A stretch of 64,000 bases of DNA from a virus: positions 1 through 64,000 of IMG/VR virus record IMGVR_UViG_3300034061_006808; one strand, written 5' to 3'. A model generated the notes under the pieces. The model did not search any database and was not told where the DNA came from. It saw nothing but the letters and a program-made list of their open reading frames with translations. Position 1 is the first letter of the stretch. Each line of letters begins with the position of its first letter. The position numbers and the translations under genes are program-made. Below, one piece after another: positions 40,819-49,058 of the stretch.

Positions 40819-41967
40819 ATGGCAAACACCGGCGACATATTAGCACCCAAGCTCCTAGCAGACGGCACCTTCGAGGAAACCGTATTAACACCATCCGCCA
40901 TCGGCGCGGCCAGCGAGGCCGCGTTGGATGCGAAAGCCCCCCTCGCCTCCCCCATTTTCACCGGCAAGGTCGAAGTCGAAAAACTCACGGTCTTCCGCGA
41001 CGGAGAGCAGCTAAGGTTTACCCAAATTGGCGAAATTGAATCCGATTGGGGCACCACTATTTCTTTTGAGCAGGCCCAAGTAACCCAAAACATAGAAGGC
41101 ACCACTTCCCTTGCATTCCACTGGCGGGAGGGAGTCTTTGGCGTTGGGGGCCGCCCCATCAAAAATGTCGGCGCACCCACCGAGGAAACTGACGCCGTTC
41201 GCGCCACAGACCTACAATCCGAAGCCCAAGCCCGCCTCGACGCCACCGAAGCCCTCCAAGCCCAAGTCACCGCGAAGTCCCCGCTCACCCTCTTCTTCTC
41301 GCTCTTCGGTGCTACACAAGAAGGGTTTAATACTACCTACCGCTTCACAGGGAACTTCATCGGTGGACGCCCCGAATACCTCTCAGCCGGTGACGAGCGC
41401 TTATTTTTTAGCGAAGACAACGAACGCTGGGAGTTGGCTTTCGCCTCCGGAGAGTTGGGCTACTTCCACCTCGGCACCGCCCATGACCCCTCGCTCCTCA
41501 CCAGTGGTTGGAGGCGGATGGCCGGGGCCATTCAAAACACCCCTCATTCGCTTACCCTTAACGCCGTTCAAGCCGTCCCGAGCCTGCAAGGACCGGGGAA
41601 CGAAAACGATCCGGTTGCCCGCGCCGCTATTGAGCTACGCACCGAGGAAGCCCTTAACCAAGTCGCCCTCAAATACGCCGTCGAAAATGACAGTTGGCAA
41701 GTCCATGACCCCTCTAACTTCCGGCAAGCCATCGGCGCGGCCTCATCGGCGGCCCTCGCCACCCTCGAATCCTCCCTCGGCACCCTCTCCCAGCAAAACG
41801 CCGACGCCGCCTCCATCACCGGCGGCACCGCCTATTTTGACACCCTTTCCGCTGGCACCGACCACGCCGCCACAGAAGGCACCCTCACCATTTCCGCCGC
41901 CGGGGACATCCTCGGCAGCGGCGCAAACAAACTCCTCGGCTTCGTCGCCGGGGGAGCAACCTACTAA
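40819..41967 (+). CDS. Tail fibre protein
   Basis: 382 residues. The N-terminus carries the fibre phrase AASEAALDAKAPLASPIFTG, then beta and helical parts (DLQSEAQARLDATEALQAQV). The end, GSGANKLLGFVAGGATY, matches the end of the next fibre (GSGTSVLTGFVIGGQTY). Shared tips like this suggest a common trimerisation or attachment element. Receptor-binding/structural role. Confidence 0.78.
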   Translation: MANTGDILAPKLLADGTFEETVLTPSAIGAASEAALDAKAPLASPIFTGKVEVEKLTVFRDGEQLRFTQIGEIESDWGTTISFEQAQVTQNIEGTTSLAFHWREGVFGVGGRPIKNVGAPTEETDAVRATDLQSEAQARLDATEALQAQVTAKSPLTLFFSLFGATQEGFNTTYRFTGNFIGGRPEYLSAGDERLFFSEDNERWELAFASGELGYFHLGTAHDPSLLTSGWRRMAGAIQNTPHSLTLNAVQAVPSLQGPGNENDPVARAAIELRTEEALNQVALKYAVENDSWQVHDPSNFRQAIGAASSAALATLESSLGTLSQQNADAASITGGTAYFDTLSAGTDHAATEGTLTISAAGDILGSGANKLLGFVAGGATY

Positions 41968-41992
41968 ACACCACCACACCACCAATAAACAC

Positions 41993-42385
41993 ATGATCCG
42001 CAAAACACTCGGCATCCTTGCCCTCACCCTCGCCGCCCACGGCACCCTTAGCGCCCAGCAGGCACCCCTGCTCATCACCACCTCCCCCACGCTCCCCAGC
42101 ATCCGCATGGGCCAGCCCGCCAGCCTTACACTCACCGTGCGCGGCGGCACCCCGCCCTACACATGGAGCCTCGAAAGCGGCAAGCTCGGCGGTCTCACCC
42201 TCACGCCCGCAGGCCAGATCATCGGCTACCCCAGCGCCCGCGACACCTTGACGATCAAAGCCGTCGCCGCCGACACCTCCGCCCCCACCCGCATCTCCAC
42301 CGCCCGCATCTTCAAGCTCAACATCCTCCCCGCCTTGACCTCGAACTCTACCGGCAACTTCACCTCCAGTAACTCCACCAACTAA
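41993..42385 (+). CDS. Exported Ig-like (He_PIG-type) protein
   Basis: 130 residues. A clear Sec signal peptide, MIRKTLGILALTLAAHGTLS followed by AQQ, predicts export. The mature part has the putative-Ig signature GGTPPYTWSLESGKLGGLTL, TPAGQIIGYPSARDTLTIKA. A signal peptide is unusual between two phage fibre genes: the product may be a periplasmic or surface protein altering the host envelope, or an exported moron. The last 18 residues are N/S/T-rich. Confidence 0.7.
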   Translation: MIRKTLGILALTLAAHGTLSAQQAPLLITTSPTLPSIRMGQPASLTLTVRGGTPPYTWSLESGKLGGLTLTPAGQIIGYPSARDTLTIKAVAADTSAPTRISTARIFKLNILPALTSNSTGNFTSSNSTN

Positions 42386-42437
42386 TTTCCCACCAAGGAA
42401 AAACCAAACCACCACAACCATCAGCTAACACACCATT

Positions 42438-44222
42438 ATGTCACTTCCAACCGACCCAATTCGCCTCAAACAACGCCACCGCCTCAACGACGGCATCAAC
42501 CAACCCGGTGCCCCTCTTGAGAGCTTCACCGCTGAAATCACCGTCGATATGCCCGGCGACATCGTTTACCTCGGCTACGGCAACGACGGCGAAGGCAACG
42601 CCACCACACAAGTCCCCGTCGCAGGCGCAGGCCACTTCGCCACCCGCGCCTACGCCGAATCCCTCGCCGGAGGCGTCCAAGACAACCTTGATACCGAAAT
42701 CGCAGCCCGCGAATCGGCCATCGAAACCCTCACTGATCGAGTCGCCAATGTCGAATCCAACATCGACCCCGCCGCGCTCGATTCGCTGACGGAAATCGTG
42801 TCAAGTTTTCAAGCCGCAGACTCAAATTTGAACGGCGCGATCACCAGCCTCGCCGCCTCTGCCTCCAGTGCGTTGGCCGCAGAGACCACAGCGCGCGAAA
42901 ATGCCGACTCCGACCTTCAAGACGCCATAGATTCCGAGGCCGCCACGCGCGCCGCTGCCGACACCACGCTCACCCAGAACCTCGCCACCGAGGTCTCCGC
43001 TCGCCAGACAGCCGTCTCCGACGAATCCGCCGCCCGCGCCGCCGCCGACCTCATTTTGGAGACAGCCATCTCCGCCGAGTCCACCGCACGCGCCGAAGAG
43101 ATCGCCGAGGAGGCATCCACACGCGAAGCCGCCATCACCAGCCTCAGCGCCGATCTCGCCGATGAGGTCACCCGCGCCACCGCCGCCGAGGAAACCTTGG
43201 ACGCCAAGATCGACCAAGAGATCATCGCCCGCGCCGCAGCCGTCAGCGCCGAAGCCGCAGCCCGCGAAGCCGCCGATACCGCCGAAGCAACCACCCGTGC
43301 TTCCGCCATCAGCGCCGAGGCCGCCACACGCGCCTCTGCCGATACAGCCCTGCAAAATTCCATCACCAGCGAGGCCAGCACACGCGCCGCAGCCGATGTT
43401 TCTCTTCAGACGGCCCTCACAGCCGAGGTCAACCGCGCCACCGCAGCCGAAGGCGTCATTAACACCCGCATCGACAATGTGTTGAGCAATGTGGACGGCA
43501 CCGCGCTCGATTCGCTGACGGAAGTTGTAAGTGCCTTCCAAGCAGCGGATTCCAACCTCAACGGAGCCATCACCACGCTCGCTTCCAGCGCCAGCAGCGC
43601 CCTCGCCAGCGAGACAGCCGACCGCACCGCAGTAGACACGGCCCTTCAGACCGCCATCGACTCCGAAGCCAGCACCCGCTCTTCAGCCGATGCCAGCCTC
43701 GCCGCCGACATCTCCGCCGAGACCGCCGCGCGCTCCACAGCCGTAGCCGCCGTCGTCGCGGATCTCGCCACCGAGACAGCCACCCGCGCCAGCGCCATCA
43801 GCGCCGTCGAGGCCAGCATCTCTAGCGAAGCCAGCACCCGCGCCAGCGCCATTTCCGCCTTGGAATCCAGCCTCTCCAGCGAGACCTCGGCACGCGAAAA
43901 TGCCGATAGCGATCTCTCCGATCGCCTCGACACCGCCGAGAGCACCCTCACCGACCATGGCACACGGCTCACCAGCGCCGAGCAGACCATCGCCGGACTC
44001 GGCACCCTCAGCACGCAGGATGCCGATGATGTCGCGATCACTGGCGGCACAGCCGTCCTCGAATCCCTCGAAGTCGGCCAAGCCAACGCCGCTGCGAACT
44101 CCACCGCCACCATCGCAGCCGATGGCAGCGCCTCGTTCACGAACCTCACCCTCTCCGGCAACCTCACCGGCTCCGGCACCTCCGTGCTCACCGGCTTCGT
44201 CATCGGAGGACAAACCTACTGA
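42438..44222 (+). CDS. Coiled-coil tail fibre
   Basis: 594 residues. Residues 1-75 form a head domain (LPTDPIRLKQRHRLNDGINQ). A very long A/S/T/E/D heptad shaft fills most of the rest. The unit ALDSLTE(I/V)VS(S/A)FQAADSNL occurs twice (near 114 and 355), and the tail is GSGTSVLTGFVIGGQTY. The shaft repeats are coding, not a DNA repeat array. Structural receptor-binding fibre; the repeated shaft makes length variation by recombination likely. Confidence 0.82.
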   Translation: MSLPTDPIRLKQRHRLNDGINQPGAPLESFTAEITVDMPGDIVYLGYGNDGEGNATTQVPVAGAGHFATRAYAESLAGGVQDNLDTEIAARESAIETLTDRVANVESNIDPAALDSLTEIVSSFQAADSNLNGAITSLAASASSALAAETTARENADSDLQDAIDSEAATRAAADTTLTQNLATEVSARQTAVSDESAARAAADLILETAISAESTARAEEIAEEASTREAAITSLSADLADEVTRATAAEETLDAKIDQEIIARAAAVSAEAAAREAADTAEATTRASAISAEAATRASADTALQNSITSEASTRAAADVSLQTALTAEVNRATAAEGVINTRIDNVLSNVDGTALDSLTEVVSAFQAADSNLNGAITTLASSASSALASETADRTAVDTALQTAIDSEASTRSSADASLAADISAETAARSTAVAAVVADLATETATRASAISAVEASISSEASTRASAISALESSLSSETSARENADSDLSDRLDTAESTLTDHGTRLTSAEQTIAGLGTLSTQDADDVAITGGTAVLESLEVGQANAAANSTATIAADGSASFTNLTLSGNLTGSGTSVLTGFVIGGQTY

Positions 44223-44239
44223 GAAATCCAAACCGCCAC

Positions 44240-44265
44240 GGGGGATCGGAAAAACCCGGTCCCCC
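44240..44265 (+). terminator. Hairpin after the fibre gene
   Basis: GGGGGATCGG (44240-44249) pairs with CCGGTCCCCC (44256-44265, one G-U) around an A-rich loop. It ends the fibre gene region; there is no U-run, so it may stabilise an mRNA end rather than terminate. Confidence 0.5.
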
Positions 44266-44282
44266 AGGCACCACAAAAAACC

Positions 44283-44310
44283 TTAAAACTTAATACTTAA
44301 AACTTAATAC
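44283..44310 (+). repeat. Two tandem copies of a 14-bp AT-rich unit
   Basis: TTAAAACTTAATAC at 44283-44296 and again at 44297-44310, followed by the partial copy TTACT and the ATG at 44316. The AT-rich block replaces a normal leader for the lectin-like gene and could hold promoter elements. Confidence 0.6.
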
Positions 44311-44315
44311 TTACT

Positions 44316-45023
44316 ATGCCAAACTACATCAAACTCGGAAACCTCCGCATCGAAATCCCTGAACCCGCCAACAATGGAGGTGGCGGCGGCGGTGGCGGTG
44401 CGGGCCTTCTTAACGGCCTCCTCGCATTCTACAACCTCAGCGACCTTACCGACGCTTCTGGAAATGGGAACACTCTGACCAATACCAACGGAGTGACTTT
44501 CTCTTCTGGAAAGATTGGGAATGCTGCGACTTTTGGCGGAAGTAACGGGTTGACAAAATCGGTTGCCTCCATGCTCATGCCAAAAACAATATCCGCTTGG
44601 GCGAAGCTTTATTCAGATGGCGGATTTAGGGGAATTGTTTTGCCTGGAAATACTACTTCTTGGCAATTTGGTTTTCAACTTACGCCAGGCAATAATCTTC
44701 GTGCAGGCGCGGAAGGTTATTCCGGATCTCAATATGCAATCGCCTCATCTCCTATGTCCAATGACATTTGGTATCATTTGGTGATGACTAACGACAGTGA
44801 TTTAACTAAATTATACATTAACGGTGCTTTAAATTCTCAACAAGAGTCTAGTTTTCCGCAAGGAACTCAAGAAATCGCTCTATCTATTGGTTCGCACTGG
44901 TATGGAGCCGACGGAATAAACGGTCAGGTGGATGCTGTAGGTTTCTGGTCCCGCGCCATTACTGACGCCGAAATCTCCGAACTCTACAACGCCGGAGCAG
45001 GCAAAGAGCATCCGTTCGCGTAA
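44316..45023 (+). CDS. LamG/concanavalin-like lectin domain protein (fibre tip)
   Basis: 235 residues. A short N-terminal strand (NYIKLGNLRIEIPEP), a poly-glycine linker, then a laminin-G/ConA-like jelly roll: LAFYNLSDLTDASGNGNTLT, FSSGKIGNAATFGGSNGLTK, DIWYHLVMTNDSDLTKLYIN and GQVDAVGFWSRAITDAEISE. This is the usual LamG_3 layout. Likely a carbohydrate-binding tip for host recognition. The domain is more AT-rich than its flanks, as expected for a swappable tip. Confidence 0.82.
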   Translation: MPNYIKLGNLRIEIPEPANNGGGGGGGGAGLLNGLLAFYNLSDLTDASGNGNTLTNTNGVTFSSGKIGNAATFGGSNGLTKSVASMLMPKTISAWAKLYSDGGFRGIVLPGNTTSWQFGFQLTPGNNLRAGAEGYSGSQYAIASSPMSNDIWYHLVMTNDSDLTKLYINGALNSQQESSFPQGTQEIALSIGSHWYGADGINGQVDAVGFWSRAITDAEISELYNAGAGKEHPFA

Positions 45024-45250
45024 TGGACCTCGGGCACATACTGCCCCTCACCAGTGCCGTCGCCGGGAGAACCCCGGCGGCGGACGCCTGGCATGAGAAA
45101 GAAATGGCGGTAAACACCGCCGACGGCCTCATTTTCCAAAAAATCGACGGCCAACCCCTCGTCATCTCCCGCCTTATCCCCGCCCCGCCACTCATCGGCA
45201 CCCACACCCTCAAAGCCATAGAAGGAGTCATGCAATGGGTCGCCGACTAA
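45023..45250 (+). CDS. Hypothetical small protein
   Basis: 75 residues; the start overlaps the lectin stop (TAATG). MDLGHILPLTSAVAGRTPAA, WHEKEMAVNTADGLIFQKID. It overlaps the next gene by 16 bp. No family recognised; perhaps a fibre-associated or chaperone-like protein by position. Confidence 0.65.
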   Translation: MDLGHILPLTSAVAGRTPAADAWHEKEMAVNTADGLIFQKIDGQPLVISRLIPAPPLIGTHTLKAIEGVMQWVAD

Positions 45251-45621
45251 TTCTCCCACTCCTCGCCGCAGCCGCCCTCCTCGCCGCCTGCGCCCCCCGC
45301 AACCCTGAGGCATGGATGGCCTTTGAAAAGAACGCCTGCCTCCCCACCGCCATCGCCATGCAGCGGGGACTGGAGCGCCAAAACATCCAGGCCAAGGTCG
45401 TCACCTACAACTACCCGAACCCCGAGACCGGACGCCTCACCGGCCATGCCATCACCGCCTATTTGTTCCCCCAAGGACAAAACCAACTCTGGACCTACGA
45501 CTTCATGGGCAGCTACCGCACCCGCGCCTTCTGGCACGACGCCCACGGCATCGCCCAGCAAGCCGAAAACCTCCGAGGCCGACCACACCACCGCATCTTC
45601 CAAGCCCAATTCGAACAATGA
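45235..45621 (+). CDS. Lipoprotein with papain/transglutaminase-like residues
   Basis: 128 residues. A lipobox signal (LLAAAALLAAC, Cys 19) predicts a lipid-anchored membrane protein. The mature part has KNACLPTAIAMQRGLERQNI, then GHAITAYLF and LWTYDFMGSYR. Cys, His and Asp in that order match the layout of papain/transglutaminase-type cysteine peptidases, though the assignment is tentative. It opens the lysis cassette; alternatives are a spanin-like lipoprotein or an envelope-modifying enzyme. Confidence 0.68.
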   Translation: MGRRLILPLLAAAALLAACAPRNPEAWMAFEKNACLPTAIAMQRGLERQNIQAKVVTYNYPNPETGRLTGHAITAYLFPQGQNQLWTYDFMGSYRTRAFWHDAHGIAQQAENLRGRPHHRIFQAQFEQ

Positions 45622-45923
45622 CACCCGACTCCGCCCTCAACCTCGTCAACCACGCCGCCCAGCAAAGCGCCACCTGGCACCTCGTAGCTTTGGTGGTCAT
45701 TGGAATCTTCTTCGTCATCGCCATTTTCAAGTGGTTCACCCGCCGCATGGAACTCCTCGAAGGCAAAATGGACACGCAAAGCAGCGAATTCATCAGCCAC
45801 CTCAAAACCGCAAACAGGGAGATGCTCGAAGTCATCCACGCCAACCAGCAGACAACGAACCGCGCCATCGCCGTCATGGATCGCCTCGAACACAAGTTGG
45901 ACACCTACAAACACACACCATGA
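45618..45923 (+). CDS. Single-pass membrane protein with coiled coil (spanin- or holin-like)
   Basis: 101 residues. One transmembrane helix, TWHLVALVVIGIFFVIAIFK, followed by a basic stop-transfer (WFTRR) and a coiled coil (MDTQSSEFISHLKTANREML...RLEHKLDTYK). ATGA overlaps with the genes either side. The anatomy fits an inner-membrane spanin partner for the upstream lipoprotein, or a holin regulator; neither is proven. Confidence 0.65.
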   Translation: MTPDSALNLVNHAAQQSATWHLVALVVIGIFFVIAIFKWFTRRMELLEGKMDTQSSEFISHLKTANREMLEVIHANQQTTNRAIAVMDRLEHKLDTYKHTP

Positions 45924-46213
45924 AAAATACCCTTCTAAAAATCCTCATCCGTCTCACCGGAGCGAGCAAGCAACTCCTCGAACTCATCCTCCCCATCCTC
46001 CGCGACAGCGGCGCGCAACTTCTCGCCAGCCTCGCGCCCCTCGCCGTGGAAGTCGTGAAAAGCCTCGCCGACTCCCCACATTCAGGCGCACAAAAACGCG
46101 AAGCCGCCCTGGCTGAAATCCAAGCGAGAGCCGTCAGCGCAGGCATCAAGGCCAGCGCCAGCGCCGTCAACCTCGCCATCGAGTTGGCCGTCGCCAACCT
46201 CAAAAACAAATGA
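45920..46213 (+). CDS. LL-H-type holin-like protein
   Basis: 97 residues. A hydrophobic amphipathic start (LKILIRLTGASKQLLELILP), then a second half, SGAQKREAALAEIQARAVSA...NLAIELAVANLKNK, resembling the C-terminal part of holins of the LL-H (Phage_holin_6_1) group. Between a membrane coiled-coil gene and a Pam3-gp28-like holin, so part of the lysis set. Confidence 0.6.
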   Translation: MKNTLLKILIRLTGASKQLLELILPILRDSGAQLLASLAPLAVEVVKSLADSPHSGAQKREAALAEIQARAVSAGIKASASAVNLAIELAVANLKNK

Positions 46214-46437
46214 TTCTGCAAATCGTCGGCGGAATCGTGCGGACCGTGTTGGCGGCCTACGGCGGAAAACTCGTAGAGAGCGGGCTAATCACCAGCGATC
46301 AACTCTCTCAAGGCATCGGCGCGGTAGTCGTGCTCCTCACTCTCCTATGGAGCGTCTGGCAAAAACGCCGCGCAGCCACCACCCCAGGCGGAGCATTCAA
46401 CCCCCACGCCGAAGTGCGGAAAGCCAAACGCCCATGA
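46210..46437 (+). CDS. Holin, Pam3-gp28-like
   Basis: 75 residues: ILQIVGGIVRTVLAAYGGKL, then VVVLLTLLWSVWQKRR. Two hydrophobic segments with a short turn, the WS-WQK end and G-rich first helix are the pattern of Pam3-gp28 family holins, which permeabilise the inner membrane so endolysin reaches the wall. Basic cytoplasmic tail. ATGA overlaps at both ends. Confidence 0.75.
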   Translation: MILQIVGGIVRTVLAAYGGKLVESGLITSDQLSQGIGAVVVLLTLLWSVWQKRRAATTPGGAFNPHAEVRKAKRP

Positions 46438-46679
46438 CGCCCGCAAAACTCACCGCCGCGCTTTTGCTCGCCATCTACCTCGGCGCGGGCGCGTGTTTTG
46501 CCGTCGATCGTTTTGCCGACCTCAACAAAACGATCCCGCCTCCAGGCCAGCCTACCCCGCTCGCCAAATGGGCCAAACCCGTCGAACGCGACGACCCGAG
46601 GCCGTTCCTCATCCGCCTCCTCTTGAGCCTGCGATACGATTTTTATCACAAAGACATCCGAGGCGGCGCTGAATTCTAA
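46434..46679 (+). CDS. Small membrane-anchored or exported protein in the lysis cassette
   Basis: 81 residues. The N-terminus (LTAALLLAIYLGAGACFAVD) is a signal or anchor with Cys at the end of the hydrophobic core. The rest is proline-rich and basic (PPPGQPTPLAKWAKP, LLLSLRYDFYHKD). An Rz1-like outer partner is possible from its proline content, but the lipobox is poor. Confidence 0.6.
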   Translation: MTPAKLTAALLLAIYLGAGACFAVDRFADLNKTIPPPGQPTPLAKWAKPVERDDPRPFLIRLLLSLRYDFYHKDIRGGAEF

Positions 46680-46681
46680 CC

Positions 46682-46765
46682 ATGCCCAACCCCACCCACG
46701 CTCTCGCCCTCCTCGTCGCCTTGAGCGGCATTTTCCTATGGTTGGCCTTTTGGTTTAGCCCATGA
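46682..46765 (+). CDS. 27-residue single-helix membrane microprotein
   Basis: Translates as a 7-residue head then LALLVALSGIFLWLAFWF and SP, almost all transmembrane. It sits 2 bp after the previous stop and its TGA overlaps the endolysin ATG (ATGA), the same coupling as every gene in this cassette. A holin modulator or antiholin is a reasonable guess only. Confidence 0.55.
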   Translation: MPNPTHALALLVALSGIFLWLAFWFSP

Positions 46766-47340
46766 GCACCCGCACCAGCACCCCCGAAGACCGCCGCGCC
46801 ATGATGGATTTCATCATCTCCGCCGAAGCCCGCCGCGACAAAATGGGCCGCCTGCGCGTCTATCGCCTCCCCGCCGCCGATGGAGGCGGCACCTACGAAG
46901 TCGCCGGAATCAACGACCGCTACCACCCCGTCGCCGCCGCCAAACTCCGCGACCTCCTCGCCGCCAACCGCCAAGGCCACGCCGAAAATTTCATCCGCGA
47001 CTATTTATTGGACTACACCGCCATCGTTACCCGCTGGACCACGCACCCCGCCATCGAGGCGTTCTTGAGAGACAGCGCCTTCAACCGAGGCCCGAAGGGC
47101 GCATTGAGAATTTTGCAACTCGCCTTGAAAGTCCCCGACGACGGCAAATGGGGACCAAAAACCAAAGCCTCCCTCACCGCCGCCCTCAAGCACCCCGGCA
47201 CCCTCCTCCAAAATCTCCGCACCGCCCGCGAAAGCTACGAAATCCGCATCGCCCCGCCCGTCGGCGCAAGAGCCAAATTCTGGCCCGGCCTCGTCAACCG
47301 CTGGGACAAAGCCCTCTCATTTTCCGAAACACTCCTATGA
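46762..47340 (+). CDS. Endolysin, GH108-like N-acetylmuramidase
   Basis: 192 residues. MMDFIISAEARRDKMGRLRV supplies the catalytic Glu of glycoside hydrolase 108 (E22), followed by GGGTYEVAGINDRYHPVAAA, then a C-terminal PG_binding_3-like part (DDGKWGPKTKASL). It cleaves peptidoglycan glycan chains after the holins open the membrane. No signal peptide, so it depends on holin. Confidence 0.8.
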   Translation: MSTRTSTPEDRRAMMDFIISAEARRDKMGRLRVYRLPAADGGGTYEVAGINDRYHPVAAAKLRDLLAANRQGHAENFIRDYLLDYTAIVTRWTTHPAIEAFLRDSAFNRGPKGALRILQLALKVPDDGKWGPKTKASLTAALKHPGTLLQNLRTARESYEIRIAPPVGARAKFWPGLVNRWDKALSFSETLL

Positions 47341-48344
47341 AAACCACCTGGTCTCAAATCGCTCGCGATCAAAACGAGAAGGCCCACAAGGCCGAAACCG
47401 ACGCGCTCAAAGCGCAATTGGCCAAATACGCCACCGAAGTGGCCGACTTGGAAAAACAACTTGGCATCTCGCTTTCCTTGGGCCGCACAAAGATCAAGAC
47501 CCGCGCCTTGGAGATCAGCCCCGCCGAGAAGAGCGAAGCCGTGGCCATCGCCTTGGCAAGCGATTGGCATGTGGAGGAAACCGTCACCGCCGAAAGCACG
47601 AATGGCCTCAACGAATTCAACCTCGCCATTGCCAAAAACCGGATCGAGAAATTCTTCCAAGCTATCGTGCGCTTGACGGAAATCGAACGCCACGGCGCGC
47701 GAATTGATGATTTAATTCTATGGCTTGGAGGAGATTTGATGACCGGCATGATCCATGAAGAGCTTGCCGAGACAAACAGCAAAACGCCCACCGAGACGCT
47801 CCTCTGGCTTCAAGAGCGCCTGCTCGCGGGCCTCGCCCTGCTCAAGCCACACTTCAAGCGCATCTTGATTCCAACAAGTTACGGCAACCATGGCCGCACA
47901 ACAAAGCTCCCGCGCCACGCCACCGGCGCGAAGCACAGCTACGAATGGCTGCTCTACAAAATCCTCGAAGGACGCCTCGCCGGAGACCAGCAATACGAAT
48001 TCCAGATCGCCGACCAGTATTTCAATTTCATGCAAGTCTATGGCCGCACGATTCGGATGCACCACGGCGACGGATTGAAATACCAAGGAGGCATTGGCGG
48101 CCTCACCGTGCCGGTGGAAAAAGCATTGGCCAGTTGGAACAAGTCGCCCAACCGCGCAGACCTCGATCTTTTCGGCCATTGGCATCAATACCAGCAGTCA
48201 AGAACATGGCTATGCAATTCATCTTTAATAGGTTACAACGCATATGCCTTGAGCATCAAGGCGAGTTTCGAGCCGCCAGCCCAGACATTCTTTCTCCTCG
48301 ATAAAAAGCGCGGACGCACCATGACATCACCCATACTGCTATGA
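47337..48344 (+). CDS. Calcineurin-like metallophosphoesterase
   Basis: 335 residues from the ATG overlapping the endolysin stop. After an N-terminal coiled coil (about 10-46), the five metallophosphoesterase motifs appear in order: SDWHVEE, LGGDLMTG, SYGNHGR, RMHHGDG and FGHWHQ. Such enzymes in phages hydrolyse phosphodiesters (DNA repair-type or nucleotide second messengers). The position after the lysis cassette and before the scaffold is not informative. The substrate is unknown. Confidence 0.85.
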   Translation: MKTTWSQIARDQNEKAHKAETDALKAQLAKYATEVADLEKQLGISLSLGRTKIKTRALEISPAEKSEAVAIALASDWHVEETVTAESTNGLNEFNLAIAKNRIEKFFQAIVRLTEIERHGARIDDLILWLGGDLMTGMIHEELAETNSKTPTETLLWLQERLLAGLALLKPHFKRILIPTSYGNHGRTTKLPRHATGAKHSYEWLLYKILEGRLAGDQQYEFQIADQYFNFMQVYGRTIRMHHGDGLKYQGGIGGLTVPVEKALASWNKSPNRADLDLFGHWHQYQQSRTWLCNSSLIGYNAYALSIKASFEPPAQTFFLLDKKRGRTMTSPILL

Positions 48345-48751
48345 ACTGGAAAAAAACCGTAGATCACCTCAACGCCAAACACTACGCCTTCCCCTCCGGC
48401 TGGGACGACCGCGAGACCATCGCCGCCCAACTGGAATGCTCGCCCGATCGCGTGGATACGCTCCTCGCCCCGGGCCTCAAAAGCGGGGAGATCGAAAAAG
48501 CCCAGCATCCCGTGTGGGATCAGCGCCTTCAACGCAAGGTGCTGGTGTGGGGCTACCGCTCGCGTCCGCAAAACGCCCCCGCCGCCAAGCCCGCTCCCGG
48601 CAAAGCGCCCGATAGCGAGAGCGAAAGCGCCGTGCGCGCCATGGCCCGCCGCCATCCCCACCTCACGCCCAGCCGGTTGCGCGAATACCTGCCCAAGCGC
48701 CTGCGCTCCTCGCTCACCAAGGAATCCATCGCCGCCATCCTCGGCAAGTAG
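48341..48751 (+). CDS. Hypothetical DNA-binding-like protein
   Basis: 136 residues. Two helical, possibly winged-helix parts, TIAAQLECSPDRVDTLLAPG and LTPSRLREYLPKRLRSSLTK, joined by an A/P/K/E linker. Reads like two HTH units that check for a DNA or protein partner. ATGA overlap with the phosphoesterase gene. No family recognised. Confidence 0.65.
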   Translation: MNWKKTVDHLNAKHYAFPSGWDDRETIAAQLECSPDRVDTLLAPGLKSGEIEKAQHPVWDQRLQRKVLVWGYRSRPQNAPAAKPAPGKAPDSESESAVRAMARRHPHLTPSRLREYLPKRLRSSLTKESIAAILGK

Positions 48752-48755
48752 CGCC

Positions 48756-49019
48756 ATGCCGCGCCGCGCAAAAACCGGCGTCACGATCCGCTACCGCAAG
48801 CTCGGCAAAGAGCGTGCAAAGGGCCAATACATTGAGGACGAAGCGTTGATCGAAATCGACTCCCGCCTCACCGGGCGCGAGCATTTGGAAATCCTCATCC
48901 ACGAAGCCCTCCACGCCCTCCAGCCCCACCATGAGGAAGAGACCGTGGCGCGCGATGCCGCGAACCTCGCCCGCATCCTCTGGGCCGATGGCTACCGCAA
49001 GGTCGATTTTGTAAAATAG
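48756..49019 (+). CDS. Small HExxH zincin (SprT-like core)
   Basis: 87 residues. LEILIHEALHALQPHHEEET holds a perfect HExxH (HEALH) with a following H and E-E pair that could supply the third zinc ligand. Size and architecture match minimal phage zincins. It lies directly before the scaffold gene and is one of the candidates for processing virion proteins, although other roles are equally possible. Confidence 0.75.
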   Translation: MPRRAKTGVTIRYRKLGKERAKGQYIEDEALIEIDSRLTGREHLEILIHEALHALQPHHEEETVARDAANLARILWADGYRKVDFVK

Positions 49020-49040
49020 CAAATTGGAGGAAAAATGTAT

Positions 49041-49058
49041 TGCCGAAACATTAGACAA
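49041..49058 (+). promoter_or_regulatory. Start-associated sequence, copy 11
   Basis: TGCCGAAACATTAGACAA, 31 bp before the scaffold ATG at 49090. Confidence 0.7.

Noticed and set aside
42840-43960. Dense DNA repeats suggestive of a CRISPR-like array
   Set aside because: They are in-frame heptad codons of the fibre shaft, irregular in length and without spacers.
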